Assembly (NCBI GenBank): GCA_003008705.1
Contig: PDUO01000020.1
Coordinates: 312,817-376,816, forward strand
Source of the DNA: Pezicula radicicola
Lineage: Eukaryota; Ascomycota; Leotiomycetes; Helotiales; Dermateaceae
Direction: 5' to 3'
DNA: 64,000 nucleotides
Positions 24,693 to 37,945 of this stretch are shown in pieces. Position numbers and translations under genes: made by a program. The stretch's first letter is position 1; every line of letters starts with the position of its first letter. Under the pieces are notes generated by a model. It did not search any database, was not told the origin of the DNA, and saw nothing but the letters and a program-made list of their open reading frames with translations.

Positions 24693-26822
24693 TCACTGGT
24701 TCACTCTCGTATCTTTCACATCTTTGATCTCCTTAGCCTCTTTACTCGCCTTCTCAACCTTATAATCTCTCGGATATCCTGTAAGCAACATCATACCCAC
24801 AACCCAGGCTGGCCACCAAACACACCAAACGACAACTTGGGTATTCATGCCCCAAACATCCCACCCAAATGCAGCCTCCTTCAACACATAGCCCATATCC
24901 AGTTCCCAGGCCTTGGCGCCAGCAAACACCACCATTGGCGGAGCCAAACAGCTGGTTAGTATGGAAAGGAGAACCATAATGATAGGCCTTCCCGGAAGTG
25001 GTTGTGCGTAAGTTAGTGGGGAGGCTAGAAGGCCTACGAGGAATGCAAGCGAGAAGTTGAGGGTTGCTAGTGAAGAGAGAAACATTCCTAGAAGAAGGAG
25101 AGAAAATGATTTCATGAGTTGGTATTGCTGGGTTGTTGGTTGGAAGTAGCGGATTACAAGGCGGGACAGCACGACGGGAATCATGACGTTCAGGATGGCA
25201 AAGACGCCAAATACTCCTGCGAGCATCTTCTCTTGTTAGCTTTTACCGATTTTGATCAAAGGATTTCAATTTACCTTGGATGGAACGTGATTGAATAGGT
25301 AGAGTGGTAGGAGGCCAAGGAATTGTGTACCGGCTACAATGGCCAGAGGCAAAAACAGTTCTCGTTCCCTGACACCTACAGCTTCCTCTGGAACAGGGGC
25401 TTTTGCATCTCCTTCCTCAACAACCACAAGTGGCGCTACTTTGTCACCGGACTTTATGGTTGATGCAACGTTACCCTTACCAAGAACTGGAGCACCACTC
25501 TTGATCCAGAGAAAAATAGCCATGATCGTAAAGTTGACAGCCACCAACATGGCACTGGGTAAATAAGTCCCAATACTCACGAAGCGACCTGCATGCATAA
25601 GCAGATAAAAGAAGAAACTCTGATGGAGATGTTCCAGCAGGTTGTTCAAACTTCGAAACGTGCTTTCGATGACCCTTCCCATAGCCATCTCATCTTGCCA
25701 CCCTTCACCATAGGGTTGAAGGGTTATAGCATCGACATGGTATGGGATAAAGCTGCTATGAGGTCCAGATGCATGGCCAATACCTTGCTTAAGCATACCG
25801 CGAAGCATAGTCTGTAGCCGTGCTTGATAAGTGTCTGGATGCTGCCATATCTTCTGCAAAGATGTTCCGATGCCCATTTGGCCACTGGCAATTGATACTA
25901 CACTGTTAAACAAGTCGAGATTGGGGAGCTGGCCATTGATCCCATCGTAGACGATATGAATGGATTCGAAGCGATGAGCGAAAGGATAATCAATAACCAC
26001 AGCTCCTTGCAAAGCTCCACTCTTTAGAGGCAGAGACTCAATATCCGGCGAGGAGTGAGTATCATGGTAGGCATCCACCCAAGCTTGTGGTCCAGCCTTG
26101 CTATCCGGCGTAATTAGAAAGATGATATCCTTGGACCAGAGTGACCATCCTAAAATACATAAGTCAATTATCAAGTCTACAACCCCCCCCAACACTTAAG
26201 CTTACGTTTGAAGTATCTGGCTAATGTCAGGACAAGAGCCACACCACTACGGTTGAGCTCTTCCTCAACATTTCTCCAAGCACCAACGAGTACTATTGCC
26301 TCCGTGGCATCTCCTCTTGGAGCATGCAGTATGGCATATATGTTCTCCCCTCCATACACCTCCCCAGCAGACTTGTACTGATATTTCTGTCTGGCAACCT
26401 TGAGGCCCGCAGCCTTGAAGAATTCCTCGAGTTTATCATTCACCCTACAATAACATCACTTATCAGCATACAATCCAAAGCCCATTCTCCATCCTAGCCA
26501 AACTCGGGCGTACTCAGAGTTCCCCTTGTCTTCCAGCGAATCCACTTCATGTTTAAAAGCTCGGAAGATATTCTGATCGCTCCCGGCGAAATATGTATGC
26601 ACCTGCCCCGGTAGGAGTGCGTTCTCAGAAATATATGTGCGGCGAGAATAGTCATTGAGAGGAAGGAGGAGCAGCCATGCGATGCCTATGGCTATGCAGA
26701 GGAATGACAGGTATGGTGGTAGTTTTAGAAGTCGGGGGTCACGCCTCAGGAGGACGCCGGAAGCTGCTGTTTATAAGCAATTGAATATCGACTATCCATT
26801 TCTACGCACCTAGCAAAGCCAT
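24693..26822 (-). CDS. GAA1: GPI transamidase component Gaa1
   Basis: Five exons, 26822-26810 (13 nt), 26766-26514, 26444-26206, 26149-25275 and 25226-24693, encode 637 residues. An N-terminal membrane anchor (about residues 23-41) is followed by the luminal Gaa1 domain. That domain holds YFAGSDQNIFRAF, IVLVGAWRN, LARYFKRWSLWSKDIIFL and the LQGAVVIDYP block. Several C-terminal transmembrane segments follow and a lysine-rich cytosolic tail ends the protein. Gaa1 is an ER subunit of the complex that cleaves precursor proteins and attaches preformed GPI anchors; its luminal domain resembles an M28 peptidase. The GH72 enzyme in this window is a likely client of the pathway. Length and topology are normal for the family. 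Confidence 0.96.
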
Positions 26823-27165
26823 ACTTAATTTATGGCATACGTTGTGGTGACATTGGGGCGGAGATGAAGCTCTGTGTCCAAGGATCTACAAATTATTGGA
26901 GGTCGCGTCGTGTCAACTTTACGCGACTCATTCTCGTACGCACTACGATAGACGCAGACTTGCAATGATCACGAGCGATTTTTGTGATGGGTCTTACAGC
27001 ATTCAACAAGTTTTGAATTCATATGAACCGGTCTCCAGCCGCAAACGTATTAAAACATATAATCCCACCCTAATCCCGTAAAGGCTACCGAACACCTCCC
27101 AATGCACGTTGATATCATACAATAGAGTCGGTCGCGAATATACAGTCTTCAAATCATCTGTCCTC
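26823..27165. other. Intergenic, GAA1 promoter and RBD2 3' side
   Basis: This gap of 340 bases lies between two genes on the same strand. No signal was recognised. Confidence 0.5.
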
Positions 27166-28228
27166 TCATGGCCCTAACCTTTGAGAGCTTCCTACATACC
27201 CTAGTGCTACCCCATCTGCCGAAACGGTGGGGTTGGTCGTTGGTAGCACTCCATATCGTCCGAATGTCTTCTGATCAACAGAAACATAATGCGGCAGTCG
27301 TCCAAGCAGGTTCATCTTGCCCTCAATCCATCGAAGAATTTTCTCTGGCGGCGCTAGAAATCTTATGTACCCAAGGCCCCCTACAATCAATAGTTAGCTT
27401 GCTATTTTTTGAGAGAAGGCAGACAAGGAAGAGCAGGAGGCTTACAGGCATATCCAACAACGAGCCCGCAGATGTGTCCAAGAAAACTTGTATTCGGTAT
27501 TAAGACTGAGGTGAATAATACCAGTACAAGGGGTGTCACCCAGGTTGGTATTTGTGTTGTCCCCAGCACAAAATATGGATTCGTTTTATAGGTCTTGACA
27601 GCTTCCATTGCAAGTAGAGTGAACACCCAAATACTAACCCACGATTAGCACAGAACCCTACGTCTTGCTTTCACATTTAGAGCATACCTGGCACCTAAAA
27701 CCGTGGTGTTCATTCCCAAGAGACCCCTTTCAATAAACGTATAAAGCAATGCCGGAATAGTTGACAATGCTTTAATTCAGTCAGCACTCCTGGCCCGGTA
27801 TACACAGAATCCAATGCCTCCTATTGCATCCATCCGGGGGCAACTCACGGCCAAAGAACAACAATACTGAAGTCAACGTTCCGAATTCCGCTTCAAACCG
27901 CTCCAGTAGAGGCGTCAGCGCAACAACGTTGAATAGCATGTGGAAGAAGCCCGCGTGTACGAGAGGAAATGTATTCGTCCTATACACTACGTCGCGCATC
28001 ACCAGGTCAGTATTTTAGCAGAATTGATGGAGGACAATGGTGCTCACTAGAAGTTATTCCAATCTCCTTAGGTATCAGTGCAGCCCATTGATTAATATCC
28101 CATACTGGAAACACCGATATAATCCAGAACAAAATGATTACTAAAATAACACCTCGGGTTAAAAGAGGAAGGCGAAGGACATAGGAGCGCATCCGTGTCG
28201 CAGAGAAGGAGGGAAGTGAGGGCGCCAT
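27166..28228 (-). CDS. RBD2: Rhomboid-family intramembrane protease (Rbd2-like)
   Basis: Five exons, 28228-28048, 27986-27849, 27769-27688, 27633-27446 and 27380-27166, give 267 residues. The protein has about six transmembrane helices. The catalytic serine Ser134 lies in VLGASIWVF and is split by an intron; the catalytic histidine His187 is in SFLGHICG. It also has the conserved YRTNTFPLVHAGFFHMLFN block and the C-terminal PPEKILRWIEGKMNLLGRLP and YVSVDQKTFGRYGVLPT typical of fungal Rbd2. In fission yeast and Aspergillus this Golgi protease helps cleave the sterol regulator SREBP; that role here is inference. All donors and acceptors are GT-AG. Confidence 0.93.
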
Positions 28229-28945
28229 GTTGGGAGCTGTTCTCGAGGGACGGACGTGTATTTTGAGCGGTGGTAGCTTGATACCGATAAGATATCTATA
28301 TTCGCAGGAATGGCTGAGTGACTCGTAAAGTAGTTTGACGGCGCTCCCATGAGTCTCTCGAAAGATGTTTTGACCTTGAAGCAGTGAAGCTTGCTGAGCA
28401 AAATCTAGAAAAGCAAGGCCCTACAACAGAGCTAAGATTCACGATCATCTCTCGCTTAACAAACCCTGTCAACAATCTCGAAGGGTCGGAACATGAGGTG
28501 GAGGGCGGAGATGCAGCACGCGTGACGCGAGACTGCTTCGGCTTGAATTGGTGAAACCAAACATCCTTTAGGTAACTTACTTGATTTAAAGACGTGAGTA
28601 ACTCACTTGATTTGGGTAACTCAGTTGATTTAGATACCTAACATGGCGGTGGCCCAAAGTGCTACAACATGTGTCAAACATCAATTGTAGTATTGTATAC
28701 GTATCAGGACCGGTATTTACTGTACAAGTTACTTACGCTTCACAGGAAACAGAAGTACGTGGCATTCGGTGCATCATTATACTTCGTACAATTTTAAACA
28801 TCAGGCTTATTTATGCTCATGAAGCACGGCTGGCGAATAACAAAAGAGACGTTCATTGAACTGCAGTACCCAGGCTCGAAAATCAAACTCCCCCCGTTGC
28901 ATACAAATTTACAAGTCCCATCCCAATTCCCCATCACCATGCCTT
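28229..28945. other. Intergenic with interspersed simple repeat
   Basis: This gap lies between RBD2 and the 3' end of ACO1. It carries the repeat cluster listed separately at 28570-28641. The remainder is promoter and 3' UTR without other visible features. Confidence 0.5.
28570..28641 (+). repeat. Interspersed GTAACTCACTTGATTT repeat, locus 1
   Basis: Three imperfect copies of a 16-17 bp unit (ggtaacttacttgattt, agtaactcacttgattt, ggtaactcagttgattt) lie in tandem with short spacers. Related copies occur near 38270 and 53960-54090. Confidence 0.75.
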
Positions 28946-31900
28946 TTACGATGCGTTGGCCTTGGCCATTGTGTTCAAAGCACTTCCATTCTTGAACCAC
29001 TCAATTTGGGGTGCGTTGAAAGTGTGCTGGAGCTTGATGTCGAATGACTCTCCGTTCTTGGGGTGTACCTTGAGGGTAATTGGCTTGCCAACTGCAAGTT
29101 CTGTGCACATGAGATCGACCTAAAGTTTTGTTAGTGAAATACTGATACAGATACGCCGATTTGCTTACCTTGTCATCCGGGCTAATCTTCTCATAATCCT
29201 CAGGGTTGATGAATGTCAAAGGAAGCATACCTTGCTTCTTCAAGTTGGTCTCGTGGATACGGGCAAAGGATCGGGTGATGATAGCAAGTCCTCCAAGATG
29301 TCTTGGCTCGAGAGCAGCATGTTCTCTTGAAGATCCTTCACCGTAGTTCCAGTCACCAACAACAACCCATGGAATACCCTTCTTCTTGTAATCTCTTGCA
29401 GTGGCTGGGACTGCATCGTATTCACCGGTGGTGAAGTTCTTGACCTTGTTGGCCTCACCGTTATCAGCGTTGATGGCACCGATCAACATGTTGTTGGAGA
29501 TATTGTCCAAGTGACCACGGTACTTCAACCAAGGACCAGCCATGGAGATGTGATCGGTGGTGGTCTTACCCTTGGTCTTGATAAGAATGGGGATATCGGT
29601 AGCATCCTTTCCGTCCCAGGCCTTGAATGGCTCAAGGAGCTGAAGACGGTCACTGGATGGTGAAACAGCAACGGAAACGGCGTCACGGGTAGCGGGAGGT
29701 GCTTGGTAGGTGTCCTGTCCTGGGTCATATCCTCTTGATGGAAGACCCTCCCCAGTTGGGGGAGAAAGTTTGAACTCCTTTCCGTCCTTGTCCTTTAGCG
29801 TGTCGGTAAGAGGGTTAAAGTGGAGGGAGCCTGCAATGGTCATTGCCACGACGAGATCTGGAGAGGTGACGAAAGAGTGGGTGGCAGGGTTGGCATCGTT
29901 ACGGCCAGTGAAGTTACGGTTGTAGGAAGAGATGATGGAGTTGGCCTCGCCCTTCTTGACGTCCTTTCGATCCCATTGTCCTGAAATAGCGAATTAGTAT
30001 GTATGTCGTCCAAGAGTCGTGATAACATGAATCGAGGCTAATGATGACTCCAAAAAAAAGATGCGGTGCTCAGGAGGCTTGCTCAGAGCGAGCAGCCTTG
30101 GAGACGTGAGACTTTGACTTGTTATGTCTCGTCAACTCCGAATTGCTATTGTAGTCCTTGTTGCAGAGCAGACACTGGTATGGTTTTGCGACTGCGCGCC
30201 CCTCCGCAATTGCAAGCTTATTAGCATGCAGCTTTGTAGCCTCATGCAGCCTCAACTTGGAGCTATCAGCAAAGGCGATAACACAGATTGCACAGGAAAA
30301 TTTCTGCTCATCGAGGGCCTTGATCTTGGAGCGCTTAGACTTAGCCTTCTGGGCCCTAGGGTTTTCCTCAGCCCATCTTTTGGAGTTCTTTACGACTTGC
30401 TCGGAGAGGACTCGTTTTCGTGCGAGTGCTTGGGCTTCGAGCTCGTCGGCAGAGAGATTGAAATCGCCATTGGGGAGTTCTAGCAAGGCACTATGCGAAC
30501 ATAAGCCGTCCCACTCGAGTGCAGCTCGACCCCAAGGACACATCTCGGCCATTCCGTAGCCGTATTCTGTCTTGCCCATCATAGCCCAGAACACAAACGA
30601 AAAAGTAGCCTCTAATGCGAGGAAAAGTGCCCTTAAAACTGGTACATCTGCAGCAGAGGGAATAGACGTCGTCCAACACAAGAGTCCTTTATGTACAATA
30701 ACATAGCCATCTTTGAGAGCTGTAGCCACTCCACTTGGTAGAGTGCTCCCTGAATCGTATTGGTGTAAACGTACGTAGACACCATATACACTTTGAGTGC
30801 CAGAACCGATATAAAGCTTTGGTCGACACCCTTGCTTCTCAAGAACGATGACATAAATAGCCCATCTCTTCGAGAATTCGGCAAGAAGTGTCTTGAAGAA
30901 GGAGATGGAAGGAGGACTAGAGGCTTGAACTACCTCAAAAGAGGCCCGGAGCAAAGACGAGGGAGGCTGAAGCCAAGATGCTTTCAACCACGGTCTGGCT
31001 AGGAAGTACTTTCGAGAAGAGCCATTGCTTTTGCTTCTCAGGAGCCGTGCTCAAGCATCGCCAGACAAGGAGCAGAACTAGCGAGATGGTGTCTGCTGCA
31101 TCGAGGGCCATGATGGGAACAGGCGGCGTCGATTCGGGTAGGGAGAGAGGTATTCAAACAACAGTCGACAAAACAAGGACGAGGACGAGGACGAGGAAAC
31201 ACAGAACAGAAGGGAATGAACTGAGGGGAAGGAGCAGGAAATTCAAATCAGGAAGGGACAAGCAAAACTCCAAGACTCAAGGAAAGTGCAAGATACATAC
31301 CTATACAAGGGCCACAAGCGTTGGCGAGAACCATTCCTCCAAACTCCTCCAAAGTTGCCAGTTGACCGTCACTTGTGTTTATTAGCATTATATATACGTG
31401 GTTAACAAGACGCTTACCGGGAAATGGTCGCACGAACTTGCTCGGAACCAGGGGTGATAGTGAACAGAGCCTTAGCCTTGATACCATGGTCAAGTGCATC
31501 ACGGGCAATTGAAGCAGCGCGGGACATATCCTCGTATGAAGAGTTTGTGCAAGATCCAATAAGACCAACCTTCAACTCCTCGGGCCAGTTGTTTGCCTTG
31601 ACGGCCTCGCTAAACTTGGAGATAGGAGTGGCAAGATCTGGGGTGAAGGGACCGTTGATGTGGGGCTCAAGTTCTGAGAGGTTAATCTCGATGAGCTGAT
31701 CGTACTCGGCACCCTCATCCTGGCGGAGCTCCTTTGCGTAGACTCGTGCGAAATCACCAATCTCAGAACGCTTTGTGGCTGCAAGGTAGTCGTGCATGCG
31801 GTCGTTGAAGGGGAAAACGGAGGTTGTAGCACCAATCTCAGCACTTGAACAAATTAGTACTATGCTTTTCTCAAAGAGCGGGAGCAGGAGCCTTAAAACA

Positions 31901-32995
31901 GTATTTCAAGGGCATGAGAATAAATAAATATATAGCTTACCCCATATTGCATATAGTGGCCATGCCAGTGCAGCTAATGCTATCTGTACCAGGACCTGAA
32001 GTAGTGAGATATGTTAGTGATATTGCTCCAAAAAAAAAGTTGGCGTCATAATTAGGAGGATGGTCCTGCTTCTCAGACCTTGCTGAGGACACCCTAGGAT
32101 AGTTGCCCAACATAATCTTACTCACCGAAATATTCGACGATAGCACCAGTTCCACCCTTGACCGTAAGAATACCAGCGACCTTGAGAATGATATCTATTG
32201 CACTGTTAACTTGTTGATTACATGCAAATTTGGCAGAACCAACATACCCTTTGGTGAAGTCCAGCCAGAAAGCTCGCCAGTAAGCTTAACACCAATAAAT
32301 TTTGGTGCCTTCAGCTCCCAAGGGAGGTTGGCCATGACATCGACAGCATCAGCACCACCAACACCAATGGCGCACATTCCAAGACCTCCAGCGTTGGGGG
32401 TGTGGGAGTCGGTACCAATTAGAAGTCCACCAGGGAAAGCGTAGTTCTCGAGAAGAATCTGGTGGATAATACCAGATCCAGGTCTCCAGAAACCAATGTT
32501 GTATTTTGCGCAAGATGTTGAAAGGAAGTCATAGACCTCCTTGTTAATGTCGATAGCTCTTGTAAGATCCTTTGCACCTCCAACCTGTGCCTCAATCAAA
32601 TGATCACAGTGAACGGTGGTAGGGTTTGCGACTGAGGGCATGCCAGCCGACATGAATTGGAGAATGGCCATCTGAGCAGTGGCATCTTGACAAGCAACAC
32701 GGTCAGGACGAAGCTTGAGGTAGGAAACACCGCGCTCGATTTCCTGGCCCTGAGGGTCGTCGAGATGTGAGTAGAGAATTTTTTCGGCGTATGTGAGAGG
32801 TCTGTTTAGTCTTGAACGGACAATGGCTAAGTTCTCGGACATCTTCTTGTAGTTGATGAAGTTGTTTTGCTCTTGGTTATTCTGCCTGACCTTCTTGTCA
32901 AGAGGAGAGTCGCCGACAGTGGCCATTCGCCTGATGCCCAGCTGGGCCATTGCTGGCTGGCGCTGAGCAGCACGAAGGATTTGTCGTGACAGCAT
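28946..32995 (-). CDS. ACO1: Mitochondrial aconitate hydratase
   Basis: Seven exons, 32995-32248, 32194-32126, 31995-31941, 31843-31418, 31371-31301, 29980-29169 and 29119-28946, encode 784 residues. The Arg/Ala/Gln-rich N-terminus fits a mitochondrial presequence. The iron-sulfur ligands are Cys389 ([12 protein letters not shown]), Cys452 and Cys455 (ANACGPCIG). The swivel domain carries [20 protein letters not shown]. The enzyme isomerises citrate to isocitrate in the TCA cycle. Intron 5 (31300-29981) is 1,320 nt, far longer than any other intron here, and contains a complete foreign-looking ORF on the same strand. It still has a GTATGT donor, a tactaat branch site and a TTTCAG acceptor, and the flanking exons join in frame as [13 protein letters not shown]. 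Confidence 0.97.
30070..31111 (-). CDS. GIY-YIG domain plus two C2H2 zinc fingers, nested in ACO1 intron 5
   Basis: From the ATG at 31111 a 58-codon frame runs to a TGA at 30937-30935. The reading frame shifted by +1 there continues for about 290 codons to 30070. Seen together, the product would have a hydrophobic N-terminal segment (ISLVLLLVW) and then [18 protein letters not shown]. After the shift comes [12 protein letters not shown], then a GIY-YIG-like core (AIYVIVLEK...KLYIGSGT...[11 protein letters not shown]). Next are VVHKGLLCW, a Lys/Glu-rich linker and two C2H2 fingers (C-x2-C-x12-H-x5-H) near the C-terminus. GIY-YIG nucleases are known from homing introns and repair; a nuclease activity here is inference. 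A 43-nt intron (donor at AAA|gtactt) could also restore frame, but it would remove a segment that looks coding. It may be a pseudogene. Confidence 0.7.
31176..31196 (+). repeat. Short GGACGA tandem repeat
   Basis: About four hexamer units lie inside ACO1 intron 5, upstream of the nested ORF start. Confidence 0.7.
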
Positions 32996-33760
32996 TGTGA
33001 GTGGAGTTGTGTAGGATTAACAATGAAAGGAAGGAAGAGAAGTCGAGAAGAAATCGAAGAAATCGAAGAGCGAAACGAAGCTCCTGCGGCGCCGTCTTAT
33101 CAACCGTTCTACCGAGGGCAGCGCCGGCCAATAAGCGTCCTTGAATTAGTAGACGTACTCCGGCGTTCGCGAGCAAGGTTCAGCGGTGATATGATGTAGG
33201 TATGTAAACGCCTCTCCAATGGGAATGAGGTTATGCTTCCAAGTTCCTTTTTCTTTTTTGAGGTTCAGGTATGATGTCGTGTGGGACGAGAGAGGATTAT
33301 AAGAATATAAGAATGCACTGGAGGTATCTATCTTTTTTGTAATGGACGCTTTCTGGGTGGATAGCTTTACTGAACAGACGCATTTAAAGAGTGTAGGTCG
33401 GTGCGAAACGCCGATAATCGCATACACTTTGGCCGGCTGTCGGCCATAATTTGGACAGAATTTTCAAGGCTGCCGCAAGTGCCATACGATGCCAGAATTT
33501 CACAAGCTCAGGGAAGCTGCCACAGGTGACAAGCAAAAACCCACTTTCCGTCTGGAGCCGTCCCAGCCTCGGGCCAGGTTCGGTGGGGTGGAAGTTCAAA
33601 TGAGGCTCGTGACTTCCGGAGTTTTGTCCCGGGCCGCGCCAATTCAGAATTCGAGATTTGCTTAGCGCCGCGTCCACAGTAAATTTTTGAAATCTCAACC
33701 TAGAACTAGATCTCTACCAATAGACCTACTTAATACAAATACTCCATTAAATCTATCAAG
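32996..33760. promoter_or_regulatory. Divergent intergenic region ACO1/BUD20
   Basis: This gap of 765 bases separates two divergent start codons. It has TC/CTT-rich tracts close to ACO1. Small minus-strand frames here (33427-33146, 33698-33384) show no family resemblance. Confidence 0.5.
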
Positions 33761-34296
33761 ATGGGTATCCCGCAGAAGTCGACAAAGACAAAGACCAGGA
33801 GACGTTTGAGGTACGATTACCGATTCTCCAGATCTTGGGACAACAGAACACCCCACATCCACAGATGATAGAGCTGACGACAGCCGCACAGGGACCTTGA
33901 TCAGGTTCATGAGGATCTCCGTTCACCTAAGCATCTGGAGCAGCACAAAAACTCAAAGCCAGCTGAGGATCTGCCAGGCTTAGGCCAATACTATTGTATC
34001 GAATGCGCAAAATGGTTTGAATCGGAAAACAGCCGCGTCACTCACCTTAAGGGCAAGACTCACAAGAGAAGGTATTTAGACACATGAAGGCTAGAGACTG
34101 GGATAGTCCAACACTGACGCGCATGGTTTCCAGGGTCAAAGCACTGAAGGATGAGCCTTATACCCAGCGTGAGGCAGAGGCTGCGATAGGGTTGCGAACT
34201 GATAATGGTCCTCGCATGGCTGCTAAAGCGAATGTTCAGGATACGGAAATAGAGATGGAGAATTCCGGTCTTCTCGAAGATAGTATGGCAACTTGA
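33761..34296 (+). CDS. BUD20: Ribosome-export zinc-finger protein Bud20
   Basis: Exons 33761-33810, 33892-34071 and 34134-34296 give 130 residues. The N-terminus is basic (KTKTRRRLRDLDQVHEDL). It is followed by LPGLGQYYCIECAKWFES and an H-x5-H half finger (THLKGKTHKRR), then VKALKDEPYTQREAEAA. This order is the ZNF593/Bud20 family, a shuttling factor of pre-60S ribosomal particles. Introns fall inside AGG/AGA arginine codons. The gene converges on DAM1 with only 117 bases between the stop codons. Confidence 0.95.
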
Positions 34297-34413
34297 AAGA
34301 CATCTGCCATCGCCATGGGCTCCAGTCTCGCAGTTAATGAGTTTGACGACCACCACGATATTTGGAAGTTCCAGTGTTAAAAAGGTTGCACAAACCGTTG
34401 CACGGGTATCTCA

Positions 34414-35225
34414 TTATCTAATGCCACCACGACCACGACCTGTTGCTCGTGCAAGACCACTCCCCCGGGTGCCTCTCAATCCACCTCGAGCCGATCCTCC
34501 TCTTCCTGCCGACCCTCCACGATTCGAACCACTTCCTATCCGTGACGCCGGGACTGGGGTTGTAAATTTCTTGGGGGTTGCTTTTGAAGATGTTGGTGGA
34601 TTATCTACAAAGGATGTATCTGTTGTCCTAAAACACACAGAACGTATTAGTAGTGGACGAAATAAATATCACAAAACCCTTACATAAAAGTTGTCTCTCC
34701 GTCAATCTCTCCGTGAAACTTGTCCGAACCCATTGATTTACCTGTAGCTCCATTAGTACTACCCACTACTCGCTCGAGATGCTATACGCACCAAGCTTAT
34801 CCTCTTGTTCTTTTGCCCTGCGAAACGAATCTGGAATTGGTGCCTGGAAAACCATAAGTCAAGTATTCTGCTTCTCTTCTCGTACATTCCCTCCTCACCT
34901 CTGAGAAATCCACGCAGAAAGCGTTCATATTCAGCCCGTACAAAAATGCCCCAAAATTCTCACTGAATCTCGCCAAACTCTCATGCATCAATTGCAGATG
35001 CATAAAATTGGCCTCTAGATCTGCCATTCCATCGGAAAGCTCGGCAAAAGATGGCTCAAACTCCTCGAGCGGAAGATGGTCGTTGTTCGCGCCGGTAGAG
35101 GAACGAAGAGATGATCGCGACGAGGGGCGCAAAGGGGTCGTTGGGCGCGAGGGAGCATTAGGGCGAGTTTGTGAGGTGGATCGTGGAGCTGAGGAGAGCG
35201 CAAGAGGTGTCGTAGAGGACGACAT
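34414..35225 (-). CDS. DAM1: DASH complex subunit Dam1
   Basis: Four exons, 35225-34899, 34843-34792, 34741-34684 and 34627-34414, encode 216 residues. A Ser/Thr/Pro/Arg-rich N-tail precedes the conserved core (FAELSDGMADLEANFMHLQL, FLYGLNMNAFCVDFSE, APIPDSFRRAKEQ). The third exon joins as DGETTFMTTDTSFVDNPP, a conserved motif, and the tail is RGG-rich (GRGGSARGGLRG). Dam1 couples kinetochores to microtubule plus ends and is phosphorylated by Aurora B in yeast. Stopping after exon 2 would give a false 134-residue protein; the branch site tactaatgg and the conserved motif argue for the longer model. An opposing plus-strand frame over the last exon is an artefact of its low complexity. Confidence 0.93.
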
Positions 35226-35835
35226 TGTTATTTGTTAGGTATGTGTCTGTGGATGGTGGTGGTGACGACCTTTCTCTTACATCCTTCAGTAGGGCTGAAA
35301 TGTTTTGGTCACTGTGTTGATTCAACTGGCTGCAGCCGCAGGGCCTGAGACGCGTTGTTCCGACAGCAGCACGCGAGATGGCCCGCGCAGGACGAGCGAC
35401 CCCTCAGCCTGCGCGTAATGACGATTGAAAGTCAAATTCGGAAATTGTCCCTCAATTGCGAATGCGGGATGAAGTGAGAGCTCCCCTTGTTGGGATGATG
35501 ATCGCATTTGTTCCTGAACATCTCTGCACTGCACACACTCTCTCTGCACAATTATGATCACTTATCTGCTGTCATTTACTCCTTCCCTGCTACTACTGTA
35601 CCTTAACTACTGCTGTGGAACTCCCATGACCTAAAAAGATCGACGGCTTCATTTCATGCCCTCGCGACACTCTTGGCATATCTTGCCGCTATTTCTAGTG
35701 ACCTTCCGCAAGACAGAAGATAATAAATCCGCACAGCACAGCACATGCTCTCTAAGATTGACATCTCCTTGATCCCATCTTCTTCCTAGGCACTTCAATC
35801 GCCGAGGCCAATCTTGCCAGCGGTAGGCCTTGTCC
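35226..35835. promoter_or_regulatory. Divergent intergenic region DAM1/CRAL-TRIO gene
   Basis: This gap of 610 bases lies between divergent genes. No gene or recognisable site was found; the short minus frames are unconvincing. Confidence 0.45.

Positions 35836-37945
<2,110 letters not shown>

Noticed and set aside
30124..30559. Plus-strand frames of 119 and 133 codons in the ACO1 intron
   Set aside because: They are antisense to the GIY-YIG/zinc-finger ORF and unrecognised.
34337..34687. 116-codon Pro/Arg-rich plus-strand frame
   Set aside because: It is antisense to the last two exons of DAM1, whose RGG repeats create it.
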